A stretch of DNA of 64,000 bases from Microbacterium horticulturae (GCF_029094505.1 NZ_CP119108.1:124001-188000); one strand, 5' to 3'; shown: positions 9,001 through 16,995, numbered from the stretch's first letter. Numbers and translations are program-made. The notes: a model not told the origin generated them from the letters alone.

Positions 9001-9259
9001 GGGCCACGGCGGGTTCATCTCGCAGCCGCTCGCGATCGTCGTGATCGGCGGCCTCGTGTCGTCGACCGTGATGACGCTGCTTGTGCTGCCGACGCTGTAC
9101 AACCTCGTCGAGGGTGCGCGCGAGCGGCGGGAGGCAGCCCGCGGGATGAGGGCGGATGCCACAGCCGACGTCGACGGGACCGAGACGGTCGGGGCGCTGC
9201 CGTCAGCGCCGGCGATCCACCAGGTGGAGTCATCGCGCAGGTCGCGCCGCGAGCACTGA
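6011..9259 (+). CDS. RND superfamily efflux permease (HAE/AcrB-like)
   Basis: 1082-residue RND permease. TM1 (about 12-30) is followed by a large extracytoplasmic porter region, then a TM cluster with the TM4 signature LTIAIGRVVDDSIVVIENI (paired Asp of the proton relay), a second porter region and a second TM cluster (AAILIVYVVMVATF, LIGVLMLIGIVVTNAIVLVD). Start is GTG 6011 after GAAGGG. Between residues about 249 and 277 is a low-complexity Gln/Ala/Thr insertion (AQQQAQAPAQAGAAGGAK then a Thr/Ser run). No membrane-fusion partner or outer-membrane factor gene is adjacent, as expected in an actinobacterium. Substrate unknown. Confidence 0.88.
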   Translation: MSKLAVLSLRNRALIALITIIAAVFGSIALVNLKQELIPSIEFPQLIVVSTYSGASPEVVSRDVSDPIEQAIQGVPGLEETSATSTTNSSIVQAQFTYGTDLATAEQKISVAINRIKSTLPDGVDPNVISASIDDFPVIQLAVTGFDDEQTVQSRLESTVVPDLEDIDGVNAAQIVGGRGQRVTITPDTDELAASGFTTQSITDALSQNGLLFPGGDITEGDQTLTVQTGAKLDAVKEIEKLPLVPSAQGLAQQQAQAPAQAGAAGGAKTTTSTTTAIADVASVKLERDPVTTISRVNGENALTLAITKLPAANTVDVSTAVRDALPDLQKQLDGAHFTVVFDQAPYIQQSIDSLAQEGLLGLLFAVIIILIFLLSVRSTLVTAISIPTSVLITFIGIQAFGYSLNILTLGALTIAIGRVVDDSIVVIENIKRHYVEGADKLQAITRAVREVATAVSASTLTTVAVFLPIAFVGDMTGELFRPFALTVTIAMVASLVVALTIVPVLAYWFLKPGKQLLDADGKPIDPEAADAPPSRLQKGYLPILHWTLKHSGVTVIIAVLVLGGTIALAPLMKTNFLGDSGQNTFTMTQDLGPAASLASQDAAAKKVEAAIKDVDGIDTVQTSIGSSGSALRDAFSGGGSGVTYSITTDTDADQEQVRADVEDAVADLKGVGTVTVAAAEGGFGSSDVEIDITAPDGKTLQTATDAVVDAVSGKAGIGQVSTNLSASLPYISVSVDRDKAAEHGLSEAAVGSIVSNTMRPQQIGTVEIDESSVTVYLDAADVPDSLAALKKMDVATATGIIELGDIATVEKSNGPTSISTQRGVRTATVTVTPSTDDLTAASTTIDEALKNADLPEAADASIGGVLSQQGTAFSQLGLAMLAAILIVYVVMVATFKSLRQPLLLLVSIPFAATGAILLQLITGVPLGVASLIGVLMLIGIVVTNAIVLVDLVNQYRVKGLSTHDAVMAGGSRRLRPILMTALATIFALTPMALGITGHGGFISQPLAIVVIGGLVSSTVMTLLVLPTLYNLVEGARERREAARGMRADATADVDGTETVGALPSAPAIHQVESSRRSRREH

Positions 9260-9966
9260 GCGTCCGCGGTCGCCGGAGCGGACGCATGCCCATGCCGCGT
9301 CTCGGTGAGGGTGCGGTGCAGCCGCCCCGCGAACACACCGACCCACGTGAAGATGAGCGTGAACGCGATGAGCTCGAATGCGGCCAGCGTCATGAACTTG
9401 AACAGGTACACGATGGTCGTGGTCACGAGGGTGCTGCCCAGGACATAGGTGAACATCATCAGGCGCGGCGTGTAGTGGCGCCGGCGCACGACGACCGTGA
9501 TGAGCACGCCGAGGAACGAGAAGATGATGCCGTCGGCGGCGCGTTCGTGCATGAACTGGTTGACGTTCATCGGGAAGAATCCGACTGCCGCCAGGTGCGC
9601 GCCCGAGCATGCCAGCAGCACGCTGACCTTGCCCGAGCGCTTGGTGCCCCGCAGGTCCTGCAGGGCGTGCATGTCGCGTCGGACCTGCAGCGAGAACCCG
9701 AGGAACAGCATCCCGACCACGATCATCGTGGCGTTGAAGGTGTGTCCCGAGAAATCGCGGAACGTCCCCAGCTCGCTGAACTGCGAACGCCACCAGTCGG
9801 TGTCAGTCGTCGTGACCATCGAGACGGCCGTGCCCAGGATCAGCATCACCGTCACGAGTGCCGCCCACCGCGGAGCCGTCGGGCGCAACAGGATCGGCAA
9901 TCGCGTCGGGTCGAAGCGCAGCGCCGGTATCGGCCTGAAATAAGAGGTCGGTTCCCCGGTCGACAT
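8674..9966 (-). CDS. DUF998-type membrane protein with no stop until deep inside the RND gene
   Basis: The N-terminal 215 residues are a convincing six-helix DUF998-type membrane protein (helices include WAALVTVMLILGTAVSMV, ATMIVVGMLFLGFSL, LMMFTYVLGSTLVTTTIVYL and ELIAFTLIFTWVGVFAG). Start at ATG 9966 after GAGGGG. The conserved part ends near 9320, but no in-frame stop occurs until 8674, so the literal frame runs 586 nt antisense through the end of the RND gene; that tail has no recognisable domain. Either the natural stop was lost by mutation or a frameshift lies near 9230-9320. The functional product is probably about 215-245 residues. Confidence 0.6.
   Translation of the reverse strand: MSTGEPTSYFRPIPALRFDPTRLPILLRPTAPRWAALVTVMLILGTAVSMVTTTDTDWWRSQFSELGTFRDFSGHTFNATMIVVGMLFLGFSLQVRRDMHALQDLRGTKRSGKVSVLLACSGAHLAAVGFFPMNVNQFMHERAADGIIFSFLGVLITVVVRRRHYTPRLMMFTYVLGSTLVTTTIVYLFKFMTLAAFELIAFTLIFTWVGVFAGRLHRTLTETRHGHASAPATADAQCSRRDLRDDSTWWIAGADGSAPTVSVPSTSAVASALIPRAASRRSRAPSTRLYSVGSTSSVITVDDTRPPITTIASGCEMNPPWPVIPSAMGVSAKMVASAVMRIGRNRLDPPAITASWVDRPLTRYWLTRSTSTMAFVTTMPMSMSTPMRDATPSGTPVISCSRIAPVAANGIDTSSSSGWRSDLNVATITT
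9260..9285. terminator. Hairpin directly after the RND stop
   Basis: GCGTCCGC (9260-9267) and GCGGACGC (9278-9285) form a perfect 8-bp stem with a 10-nt loop, starting at the base after the RND stop codon. There is no T-run, so it may act as a Rho-independent-like structure or as mRNA 3'-end protection. Confidence 0.5.
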
Positions 9967-10120
9967 CAGTCCCCCTCGAGGCGCACCACTCGCCCGAGTC
10001 CCCAGACCTGATCCGTGTGTCGCGCCGGATGCAGTTTTCTCCAGCCCCCAGCGTGACGGCGCAAGCCGTCGAGACGATGCTATTAGGCTCGACCGCTGAT
10101 CGCACGGGCGGAAGCCGGGG

Positions 10121-10149
10121 TTGACAGGGGATTTCCGGGTGTGTAGCCC
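10121..10149 (+). promoter_or_regulatory. Promoter of the DEAD-box helicase gene
   Basis: Consensus -35 TTGACA (10121-10126), exactly 17 bp, then TAGCCC (10144-10149). It is the best sigma-70-type match in the intergenic region and predicts a start near 10156. Confidence 0.55.
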
Positions 10150-10332
10150 GGAATGCCGTGGCCCGGGCGGTCTCCCAGGTGCGGCCGATAGGCTGGTCGG
10201 GTCGGCTCAGGGCGAGATGTGGGTTTGTGTGCCCGAGGGGCCGATGATGGGCGCCGCTCGGCGTGCATGACCATCATCAGAATGGCCCCGGCCGACGAAT
10301 GTCCGGGTTGCTCGGGCGTGCGCTCGAGCGCT

Positions 10333-10350
10333 GTTCTCGTGTAAGAGAAC
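10333..10350 (+). promoter_or_regulatory. 6-bp hairpin beside the helicase ribosome-binding site
   Basis: GTTCTC and GAGAAC flank a GTGTAA loop and end 3 nt before the AGAAGGA ribosome site. Such a structure could tune translation of the helicase. Confidence 0.4.
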
Positions 10351-10361
10351 CCAGAAGGACC

Positions 10362-12707
10362 ATGCCCAAGAACAAGAAGCCGGCCGGAGGCCGGCCCGCT
10401 CGTAATTTCGATCCCCGCTACGCCGCGAAGACCAAGCATCGCCCGGGGGAGTCGTCGGCCGGAAAGGCCGGCAGCCGCAGCCCAGGCCACCGCGGATACC
10501 GCCCTGCCGAGGCCGAGGCGCCCAAGCGTCGCTGGACCGCGCAGGAGAAGGCCGGCCGCGATGAGTCGCGTGCCATCCGCGACGGTCACGGGTACCGCGG
10601 TGACGAGCGCGGCTTCCGCGACGACCGGTCAGCACGTCGCGACGACCGCGGTCAGCGTCCCGCCTACCGCGACGATCGCGCCCCGCGCCAGAACGACCGC
10701 GACGACCGCGGGTTCCGCGGTGCGCGGCAGAACGACCGCGACGAGCGTGGATACCGCGGTGCGCGGCAGAACGACCGCGACGACCGCGGGTTCCGCGGTG
10801 CGCGGCAGAACGACGGCGACGACCGCGGGTTCAGCGGCGGTCGCCGGGATGACCGCGCCCAGCGCCCCGCCTACCGGGACGACCGTGGCCCGCGTCACAA
10901 CGACCGCGACGAGCGTGGATACCGCGGTGCCGACCGGGGTCAGCGTCCCGCCTACCGGGACGACCGGGGACCGCGTCAGAACGACAGCGACGAGCGCGGG
11001 TTCCGCGGCGCTCGGCAGAACGATCGGGACGACCGCGGGTTCCGCGGCGCTCGCCGGGACGACCGCGCCGAGCGCCCCGCCTCCCACGACGACCGCGGCC
11101 AGCGCCCCTCGTATCGGGATGACCGGCGTCAGCGCCCCTCGTATCGCGGCGATCGCCGGGACGACCGCGGGTTCGGCGACCGCCGTCCGGCCCGCCATGA
11201 CGATCGCGCCGAGCGTGGATACCGCGGCGACAGCGCGCCTCGGCACAACGACCGCGATGACCGGGGGTTCCGCGGAGATCGTCGTGAGGATCGGGGTCAG
11301 CGCCCCTCGTATCGGGATGACCGCCGCGACGATCGTGGAGCGCGTCCGTCGTTCCGCGACGACCGTGGAGCGCGCTTCCGCGACACCCCGTCGCACACCG
11401 CGCGTCGCGACGACCGTCGTTCCTTCGATCGCCGTGACAACCACGCGTCTGTGCAGCATGAAGAGCACATCGACGTCGTCCACGAGAAGCTGCAGGCACA
11501 GGCGGTGCAGGCGGATGCCGGGGCCACGGCATCCTTCTCCGATCTCGGTCTCGGCGAGAACATCGTCCGCGTGCTCGCGAGTCTGGGCGCGGAGCACCCG
11601 TTCCCGATTCAGGCCGCGACGATCGGCCCCATCCTCGCCGGCAAGGACGTGCTCGGCCGCGGCCGCACGGGTTCGGGCAAGACGATCGCCTTCGGTGCTC
11701 CGTTGGTGGAGTCGATCCTGCGCTCGAAAGCGGGCGTCAAGCGCGAGTTCGGCCGTGCGCCGGTGGCGCTGATTCTTGCGCCGACGCGCGAGCTCGCCCT
11801 GCAGATCGACCGCACCGTGCAGCCGATCGCGCGGAGCGTGGGCTTGTTCACGACGCAGATCTACGGCGGCGTTCCGCAGGCGCGACAGGTCGGTGCGCTG
11901 AAGAAGGGCGTCGACATCATCATCGGCACCCCGGGCCGCATCGAGGACCTGCAGAATCAGGGCAAGCTCGACCTCTCGCAGGTGAGCGTGGTGGTGCTCG
12001 ACGAGGCCGACCACATGTCTGAGCTCGGATTCCTCGAGCCGATGCAGCGCATTCTTCGTCTCGTCGCCGACGGCGCGCAGAAGCTGCTGTTCTCGGCCAC
12101 GCTCGACCGCGAGGTCGCGGCGCTCGTCGACGAGTTCCTCGTGGAGCCCGCCGTCTACGAGGTCGCCGGCGAAGACCAGGAGTCGAGCACGATCGACCAC
12201 CGCGTATTGGTCATCGACCATCGCGACAAGGCCGAGATCCTCAACTCGCTGGTCGACCGCGACGGTAAGACCCTCGTGTTCTCGCGCACGCGTGCGTACA
12301 CGGAGATGCTCGCCGAGCAGTTCGAAGAGGCCGGGATCCGCGCCGTCGCCCTGCATGGCGATCTGAACCAGGCCAAGCGCTCGCGTAACCTCCAGCGGCT
12401 GACCGACGGCAAGGTGAACGTGCTGGTGGCGACGGATGTCGCCGCCCGCGGCATCCACGTCGACGACATCGATCTGGTGGTGCAGGCCGATGCGCCCAGC
12501 GAGTACAAGACGTATCTGCACCGCTCGGGACGTACCGGGCGCGCGGGACGCGCCGGCACCGTCGTGACGCTGGTGCCGCGCCAGCGGCAGCGCCGCATGT
12601 CGGAGATGCTCGAGCGCGCCGAGATCGAGGCGCCGTTCACACCGGCGCGCCCGGGTGACGATGTGCTCGAGGAACTCAGCGGCCGTCAGGTCGACCCGAC
12701 CGTCTGA
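10362..12707 (+). CDS. DEAD-box RNA helicase with long Arg/Asp/Gly-rich N-terminal repeat region
   Basis: 781-residue ATP-dependent RNA helicase. Residues about 87-365 are an unusual disordered region of imperfect units such as RDDRGFRGARQND, RDERGYRGARQND and DRGQRPAYRD. The helicase core follows: Q-motif region with FPIQAATI (about 414), motif I GRTGSGKT (434), PTRELALQ, GTPGR, motif II DEAD (547), SAT, and motif VI HRSGRTGRAG (720). Start is ATG 10362 (MPKNKKPAGGRPARN) after AGAAGGA. The core matches the actinobacterial RhlE-like group; RGG-type tails usually sit at the C terminus and promote RNA binding or condensation, so the N-terminal placement is notable. Confidence 0.93.
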   Translation: MPKNKKPAGGRPARNFDPRYAAKTKHRPGESSAGKAGSRSPGHRGYRPAEAEAPKRRWTAQEKAGRDESRAIRDGHGYRGDERGFRDDRSARRDDRGQRPAYRDDRAPRQNDRDDRGFRGARQNDRDERGYRGARQNDRDDRGFRGARQNDGDDRGFSGGRRDDRAQRPAYRDDRGPRHNDRDERGYRGADRGQRPAYRDDRGPRQNDSDERGFRGARQNDRDDRGFRGARRDDRAERPASHDDRGQRPSYRDDRRQRPSYRGDRRDDRGFGDRRPARHDDRAERGYRGDSAPRHNDRDDRGFRGDRREDRGQRPSYRDDRRDDRGARPSFRDDRGARFRDTPSHTARRDDRRSFDRRDNHASVQHEEHIDVVHEKLQAQAVQADAGATASFSDLGLGENIVRVLASLGAEHPFPIQAATIGPILAGKDVLGRGRTGSGKTIAFGAPLVESILRSKAGVKREFGRAPVALILAPTRELALQIDRTVQPIARSVGLFTTQIYGGVPQARQVGALKKGVDIIIGTPGRIEDLQNQGKLDLSQVSVVVLDEADHMSELGFLEPMQRILRLVADGAQKLLFSATLDREVAALVDEFLVEPAVYEVAGEDQESSTIDHRVLVIDHRDKAEILNSLVDRDGKTLVFSRTRAYTEMLAEQFEEAGIRAVALHGDLNQAKRSRNLQRLTDGKVNVLVATDVAARGIHVDDIDLVVQADAPSEYKTYLHRSGRTGRAGRAGTVVTLVPRQRQRRMSEMLERAEIEAPFTPARPGDDVLEELSGRQVDPTV
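10619..11455 (+). repeat. Degenerate tandem coding repeats in the helicase N terminus
   Basis: About 830 bp of purine-rich, imperfectly repeated DNA encoding the R/D/G/N-rich units. Recurrent blocks are GACGACCGCGGGTTCCGCGG (DDRGFRG) and CGCGGCAGAACGACCGCGAC (RQNDRD), alternating with a QRPAYRDDRG block. Unit length is irregular, so expansion and contraction between strains is likely. Confidence 0.8.
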
Positions 12708-12765
12708 TCCTCTGCGGGATCGGTATCGGGATCGAGCTCGGGCCGAATGCCCGGTCTCACATGTC

Positions 12766-12812
12766 GGAATACCCGTCCGGAGTCCAGCCCGTGGACCCCG
12801 GGCGGGTATTCC
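12766..12812. terminator. 47-nt near-perfect hairpin between helicase and chitinase
   Basis: Arms 12766-12780 (GGAATACCCGTCCGG) and 12798-12812 (CCGGGCGGGTATTCC) pair at 14 of 15 positions, the exception being G-T. An inner GTCCA/TGGAC stem (12782-12786 with 12792-12796) closes a 5-nt loop. It begins 59 nt after the helicase stop and has no T-run. Most likely a transcription terminator insulating the chitinase gene. Confidence 0.65.
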
Positions 12813-12852
12813 CTTCGGGCAGAGTCTCTGCCAGGATGGGGCCCACGTGTTT

Positions 12853-12871
12853 GTAAGGCGTACTGCCTAAC
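12853..12871. promoter_or_regulatory. Short dyad upstream of the chitinase gene
   Basis: GTAAGGC (12853-12859) and GCCTAAC (12865-12871) form an imperfect dyad (6/7) around GTACT, 64 nt before the chitinase start. It overlaps a TTGTAA that could serve as a -35. Candidate operator; it does not match the DasR consensus I know. Confidence 0.3.
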
Positions 12872-12934
12872 GCCGGATGGATACGGCTCGATGACCCGCG
12901 TCGAGCGCACTCCCCGATCGAAGGAGCTTGTGAA

Positions 12935-14722
12935 GTGATCCCCCGCACTTCGCTGCTGGCCACCGCGCTGGCAGGAGCAGTGATCGTCGGCATGGTTGCG
13001 GCATCCCCCGCCACCGCCGAACCCGCGCCCGATACGGCATCCACGCCCACCACGACCGTCAACGGATACCGCAATGTCGGCTACTACGGCGGCTGGCAGG
13101 CGGCAGGCGACGCGAAAGCGACGCTGAAGAAGCTGTTCGTCGACCAGCCGACGGGCGAGAACATCACCCAGCTGAACTATTCGTTCGGCAACATCGCCGG
13201 GTCGCAGGAGGCGCTCGACGCCGCGCGCGACGACGGAGCCCAGGGCCTCGATGACGTCGACCCGTACACGTGCTTCATCTCGGACGTTGCCGCGCCCGCC
13301 GCGGGCGAGACAGAGGCCGCCGGTTCTGCGGCTGACGACTTCGTGCGCGCGTACGCGGCCGACGACGCCGTCTTGGGCGTCGCGGACGCCAAGAAGCAGA
13401 AGCTCGCGGGCAACTTCAATCAGCTGCGTGAGCTCAAGAAGCTGTACCCCGAGCTGAAGGTGAGCATCTCGCTCGGCGGGTGGTCGTGGTCGAAGTCGTT
13501 CTCGAAGGCGGTGGCGACGCCGGAGAGCCGCGCCAAGCTGGCCACGAGCTGCATTGATCTCTACATCAAGGGCAACCTGCCGCAGATCGACGGCCGCGGT
13601 GGCGACGGCGCCGCTGCCGGCATCTTCGACGGCTTCGACATCGACTGGGAGTGGCCGGGTGCACCCGACTGGGCGCAGGAAGTCGGTAACTCCGTCGATC
13701 CCGAGAACGATGCGGCGAACATGCTCGCGTTCGTGAAGGAGCTGCGTACGCAGCTCGATGCACTCTCGAGCAAGACCGGTGACGACTATGAGTTGTCGGC
13801 GTTCCTGCCGGCGAGCCCGACGGTGATCACTGCGGGCGGGTGGAGCGCACCTGAGCTGTTCCAGTACCTCGACTATGGCAACCTGCAGGGCTATGACCTG
13901 TGGGGCACCTGGTCGGCGACGACGGGGCATCAGGCCAACATCTATGGCGACCCCGCGCAGAACTGGGGCTTGGGGCTCGACACGATCGTCGCGTCGTACA
14001 AGGACGCCGGCGTCGACCCGGCTCAGCTGAACCTCGGCGTTCCCGCCTATGGGCAAGGCTGGAAGGATGCCGCGGCTGAGCCCTGGACGCCGGCGACGGG
14101 CATCGGTCAGCAATCGTACGATCAGCTGAAGGCCCGCAACCTCGAGATCCACCACGATTACGCGGCGAATGGGCACTACAACGCGACGTGGGGCTACGAC
14201 GCCGAGGCGAAGGAGTTCTGGTCGTTCGACGACACGTTCTCGGTGGCGGAGAAGACCAAGTGGGCGATTCGTCAGGGACTCGGCGGCGTCGACTTCTGGG
14301 AGCTGAGCCAGGACCTCGACGGCAACCTGTCGGCGGCATCGGCGGCGGTCATGCGTGCTGCCGACAGCGGCCCGGTCGCCGGCGACGAGCTCACCTCGTG
14401 CACTCAGACGCCACAGGCGACGGCGCAGGCCTGGAATGCGCAGACGAAGTACGACACGGGTGATCGCGTGTTCTTCGGCGGACACGTGTATGAGGCGCTC
14501 TGGTATGCCAAGGGCAAGGCGCAGGAGCCGGGCGCATCCCACGTCGGTCCGTGGAGCACGCTGACGGCGTGCGGTGTGGATCCGGCGACGGTTCAGGCAT
14601 GGGCGGCCGACCGCGTGTATCAGCGCGGAGACAAGGTGACCTACAAGGGCGTGACCTACACGGCGCAGTGGTGGACCCGTAACCAGAAGCCCGGCCAGCA
14701 GTGGGGCCCATGGCAGAGCTGA
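12935..14722 (+). CDS. Secreted family 18 chitinase with two C-terminal chitin-binding modules
   Basis: 595-residue exochitinase-like enzyme. A Sec signal peptide (about 1-28, LATALAGAVIVGMVAASPATA, cleavage after ATA) is followed by the GH18 barrel: YYGGWQAAG, SISLGGWSWSKSF and the catalytic DGFDIDWEWPG at 232-242, with E239 as the acid. Two CBM5/12-type modules close it (about 498-545 and 553-595), each with the AW....Y..GD.V.......Y.A.W pattern and a final GPW. Start is GTG 12935 after AAGGAG. It hydrolyses chitin outside the cell. No transporter for chitin oligosaccharides is adjacent. Confidence 0.95.
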   Translation: MIPRTSLLATALAGAVIVGMVAASPATAEPAPDTASTPTTTVNGYRNVGYYGGWQAAGDAKATLKKLFVDQPTGENITQLNYSFGNIAGSQEALDAARDDGAQGLDDVDPYTCFISDVAAPAAGETEAAGSAADDFVRAYAADDAVLGVADAKKQKLAGNFNQLRELKKLYPELKVSISLGGWSWSKSFSKAVATPESRAKLATSCIDLYIKGNLPQIDGRGGDGAAAGIFDGFDIDWEWPGAPDWAQEVGNSVDPENDAANMLAFVKELRTQLDALSSKTGDDYELSAFLPASPTVITAGGWSAPELFQYLDYGNLQGYDLWGTWSATTGHQANIYGDPAQNWGLGLDTIVASYKDAGVDPAQLNLGVPAYGQGWKDAAAEPWTPATGIGQQSYDQLKARNLEIHHDYAANGHYNATWGYDAEAKEFWSFDDTFSVAEKTKWAIRQGLGGVDFWELSQDLDGNLSAASAAVMRAADSGPVAGDELTSCTQTPQATAQAWNAQTKYDTGDRVFFGGHVYEALWYAKGKAQEPGASHVGPWSTLTACGVDPATVQAWAADRVYQRGDKVTYKGVTYTAQWWTRNQKPGQQWGPWQS

Positions 14723-14765
14723 GCTGCATCTGAATCGCAACGCGCTGAATCGCAGCGCGCCGGGG

Positions 14766-14797
14766 CGGCCATCCTTCGGGGTGGCCGTTCTTGTCTT
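14766..14797 (+). terminator. Rho-independent terminator of the chitinase gene
   Basis: CGGCCATCC (14766-14774), a TTCG tetraloop, then GGGTGGCCG (14779-14787), a 9-bp stem with one G-T pair, followed by TTCTTGTCTT. The stable UUCG loop and T-rich tail 43 nt after the stop make this a strong terminator call. Confidence 0.82.
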
Positions 14798-14898
14798 GAC
14801 GCCGGTGTCGGGAGCGTGCGGAATGCGGTTGCGGGCGCGCTGTGGAACGCGTTGCCGGCACGTGATGTGTGCGTGTGTCATGGCGTCTCCGCGCGTCT

Positions 14899-16593
14899 TC
14901 AGAAGGGTGCTGGTTCGGGGATGAAGGTGAGGGTGCTGATGGGGGTGTCGGTGTAGTGGCGTCCAGTGGGGCTGGTCCATTGGAGGATGCCGTGGCCGAG
15001 TTGTTTGACGTGCCAGAGGGTGTGGTGTTTGACGATGTGGTGGGGTCGACAGAAGTCGCCGAGGTTCTCTTCGCTGGTGGGCCCTCCTAGGGCGGCGTCG
15101 ATGGTGTGGTCTTGGTCGCAGTTCCAGGGTGGCCGGGTGCAGCCGGGGAAGCGGCAGTGTTGGTCTCTGACGTGCAGGAAGCGTTTGAGTTGTGCTGATG
15201 GTCGGTACCGGTCGACGGCGACTGGTTCTCCGGTGGAGGGGTGGGTGAGGACGCGGTCCCAGCCGGGGGCTCCGGCGGCGAGGCGTTTGGCTGTTGCCAG
15301 GTCGATGGGTCCGTGGCCTGCTAGGAGGGCGGGTTGTGTGGAGTGGCCGAGGAGGGTGAGGGCGGGGATGGTGATCTGCACGGTGGCGTGGATCGCGTCC
15401 AGGGCGTCTCCGTGGCCGGTGGGGGTGCCGGTCAGGAGGATGTCGGCGAGGATGTCGGCGCGTTTCTGGTCCATGGTCCGCGGGTCGGCGTCAGCGGCGT
15501 CGTTCCCGTCCGTGTCGTCGCTGGTGCAGGCGTCGGCGTGGGGGCCGGTGATCAGGGTGAACCAGGGTTCGCCGGTCTCACCACCGGTCTCCTCACCGGT
15601 GTCGGTCTGGCCGGCGTCGGAGACAGTCGCCTCCTGACCACCGGTGCCGGTCGTGCCGGAGTCGGCGCCGTCCGCGCCCGTGTCGGCATCGCCCACGTTG
15701 CTGTCGCTGGTCGCGTCCTTCTCGACGGTCGCGGCGGGGGCGTTCTTCGTGGTGCGGGTGAGGGTGTGGGCGGCGGCGGTGAGCCGGTCGTAGATCGCGT
15801 GGGCGAGCACGGCGGGGCCTTCGAAGATGACCTGCCCGCGGCCGTGGGGCAGATCGATCAGCCGCACGGACCGGTCTTCTTTGGAGCGTTCGATCTCGGC
15901 CTGCACGGTATCGGGGTCGATGCGTGCGGCGAGGATCTTCACGATCTTGCTGAGCCGGTACGGGGTCTCACTGGCCGCGGCGATCAGTGCCCGGTGCTCA
16001 TACTCGGCACGTTTGTCCGGGTCGGCGATCAGGGTGCCGGCGTCGACGATCGTGTGCGCGTGGGCCAGATCGATCTGCCCCGCAGCCAGGGCGGTGTGGG
16101 TTTCGGGGAACATCTGCACCAGCAGGGACGCGGTGCCCATCCGGGACTGCACGGACCGGTCAGACAGTCGCATCGCCGCGGCCAGTTCCGCGGAGATCTC
16201 CCGTAACGGCAGGTCATGGGTGACCCGCAGGCCCCGCTCACGCCGGTCTGCTTCCCGCTCGATGACGACATCGACCGCCCGGGCGAGCAGCGAGGTCTCG
16301 TGCGCTTGCAGCGCGGCGATCTGCTTGCGGGTATCGACCAGGTCGGTTACGAGAGTGTCCAGCGTCCCCCAGATCCCCGACCGATTCACCGGGCCCGCCA
16401 GCGCGGCCGGCTCACACGGGTCGGCGGTCGGGTCCGCCGCCGGAGGGCACGAATCGACCGATGTCTCTCCAGGAGTGGCGCCGGGCCCGCTCGAGGACGG
16501 AACGTCGCCCCCGGAAGCACGCGGCTCACTCGACCCACCCGGGTCGACCGGGTCCGGCTCTGCCGGGTCGGGAGACTGCGGGAGGGAAGACAC
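14899..16593 (-). CDS. HNH endonuclease with DUF222 domain
   Basis: About 564-residue DUF222-HNH protein, a family with many copies in Microbacteriaceae. An acidic, Pro/Ser-rich head precedes the helical DUF222 region (WGTLDTLVTDLVDTRKQIAA, then LAAAMRLSDRSVQSRM); a Thr/Asp/Gly-rich linker follows, and the C terminus holds the HNH site (CRFPGCTRPPWNCDQDH, LGGPTSEENLGDFCRPHH). The start is uncertain: an ATG at 16764 would fall inside the -35 of a TTGCAC-16-TAGTCT promoter, so I prefer GTG 16593 (VSSLPQSPD), preceded by GGAG. The over-represented nonamer GGATGCCGC is absent from this gene, consistent with a mobile history. Activity may be self-splicing, phage defence or domesticated; unknown. 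Confidence 0.85.
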   Translation of the reverse strand: MSSLPQSPDPAEPDPVDPGGSSEPRASGGDVPSSSGPGATPGETSVDSCPPAADPTADPCEPAALAGPVNRSGIWGTLDTLVTDLVDTRKQIAALQAHETSLLARAVDVVIEREADRRERGLRVTHDLPLREISAELAAAMRLSDRSVQSRMGTASLLVQMFPETHTALAAGQIDLAHAHTIVDAGTLIADPDKRAEYEHRALIAAASETPYRLSKIVKILAARIDPDTVQAEIERSKEDRSVRLIDLPHGRGQVIFEGPAVLAHAIYDRLTAAAHTLTRTTKNAPAATVEKDATSDSNVGDADTGADGADSGTTGTGGQEATVSDAGQTDTGEETGGETGEPWFTLITGPHADACTSDDTDGNDAADADPRTMDQKRADILADILLTGTPTGHGDALDAIHATVQITIPALTLLGHSTQPALLAGHGPIDLATAKRLAAGAPGWDRVLTHPSTGEPVAVDRYRPSAQLKRFLHVRDQHCRFPGCTRPPWNCDQDHTIDAALGGPTSEENLGDFCRPHHIVKHHTLWHVKQLGHGILQWTSPTGRHYTDTPISTLTFIPEPAPF

Positions 16594-16995
16594 GAGAACC
16601 ACACTCCAGACGAACGCCAATGATGATGGGCGTGTCCGCGGCGTCTGAACGAAAGGAACCGACCGAACAGTCGACTCCGCGTGATGATCCTGGCCTCGGT
16701 GCTGCTTCACGATTCGCGGACCTGCGATATAAATCAAGACTAGCACATATCCACGAATGTGCAACCAAGAGGAGTGAGAGAACGCTCATACGTAACATCG
16801 GCTGCCCCCGTGTGATGGTGAGCAAGGCCAGTACCACTGCACGCTCCGTCGTCGGCGATTGTGCCAGTCGCCGACTCGGACGTCACGTCCTCGCATCCAC
16901 CTCGGACGCGAACGCTCTTACCGATCTGGCCGCGGCCTCCGGCGGCGCCCCGGGCGAGTGACGCGCCCTGTGTACGCCGGCCATAAGCTGAACAG
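16594..16995. other. 402-nt gene-free stretch upstream of the HNH gene
   Basis: Apart from the promoter at 16737-16764 and a -10 for the following gene, I see no conserved frame, repeat or RNA here. The stretch at 16725-16770 is clearly richer in A and T than its surroundings. Confidence 0.5.
16737..16764 (-). promoter_or_regulatory. Promoter of the DUF222-HNH gene
   Basis: On the minus strand, -35 TTGCAC (16764-16759), 16-bp spacer, -10 TAGTCT (16742-16737), within an AT-rich island. It argues for a coding start downstream of about 16730. Confidence 0.5.

Larger units (their letters stand above)
9967..10361 (+). other. 395-nt gene-free leader region of the DEAD-box helicase
   Basis: No supported gene. 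A consensus promoter (TTGACA 10121-10126, 17-bp spacer, TAGCCC 10144-10149) implies a 5' UTR of about 205 nt before the helicase ATG. Its last 30 nt contain a perfect hairpin GTTCTC/GAGAAC (10333-10338 with 10345-10350) just before the ribosome site. Long structured leaders are typical of RNA-helicase genes controlled by cold or by their own product; that role here is inference. Confidence 0.55.

Noticed and set aside
6398..9007. Long antisense frame through the RND gene
   Set aside because: Composition of an Arg/His/Asp-rich high-GC shadow frame with no domain; the sense frame is a complete RND permease.
10629..12521. Antisense frame opposite the DEAD-box helicase
   Set aside because: Mirrors the repeat region of the helicase and lacks any domain or ribosome site.
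14731..14760. Imperfect 15-bp direct repeat CTGAATCGCA after the chitinase gene
   Set aside because: Only two copies beside the terminator; no evidence of function beyond chance.
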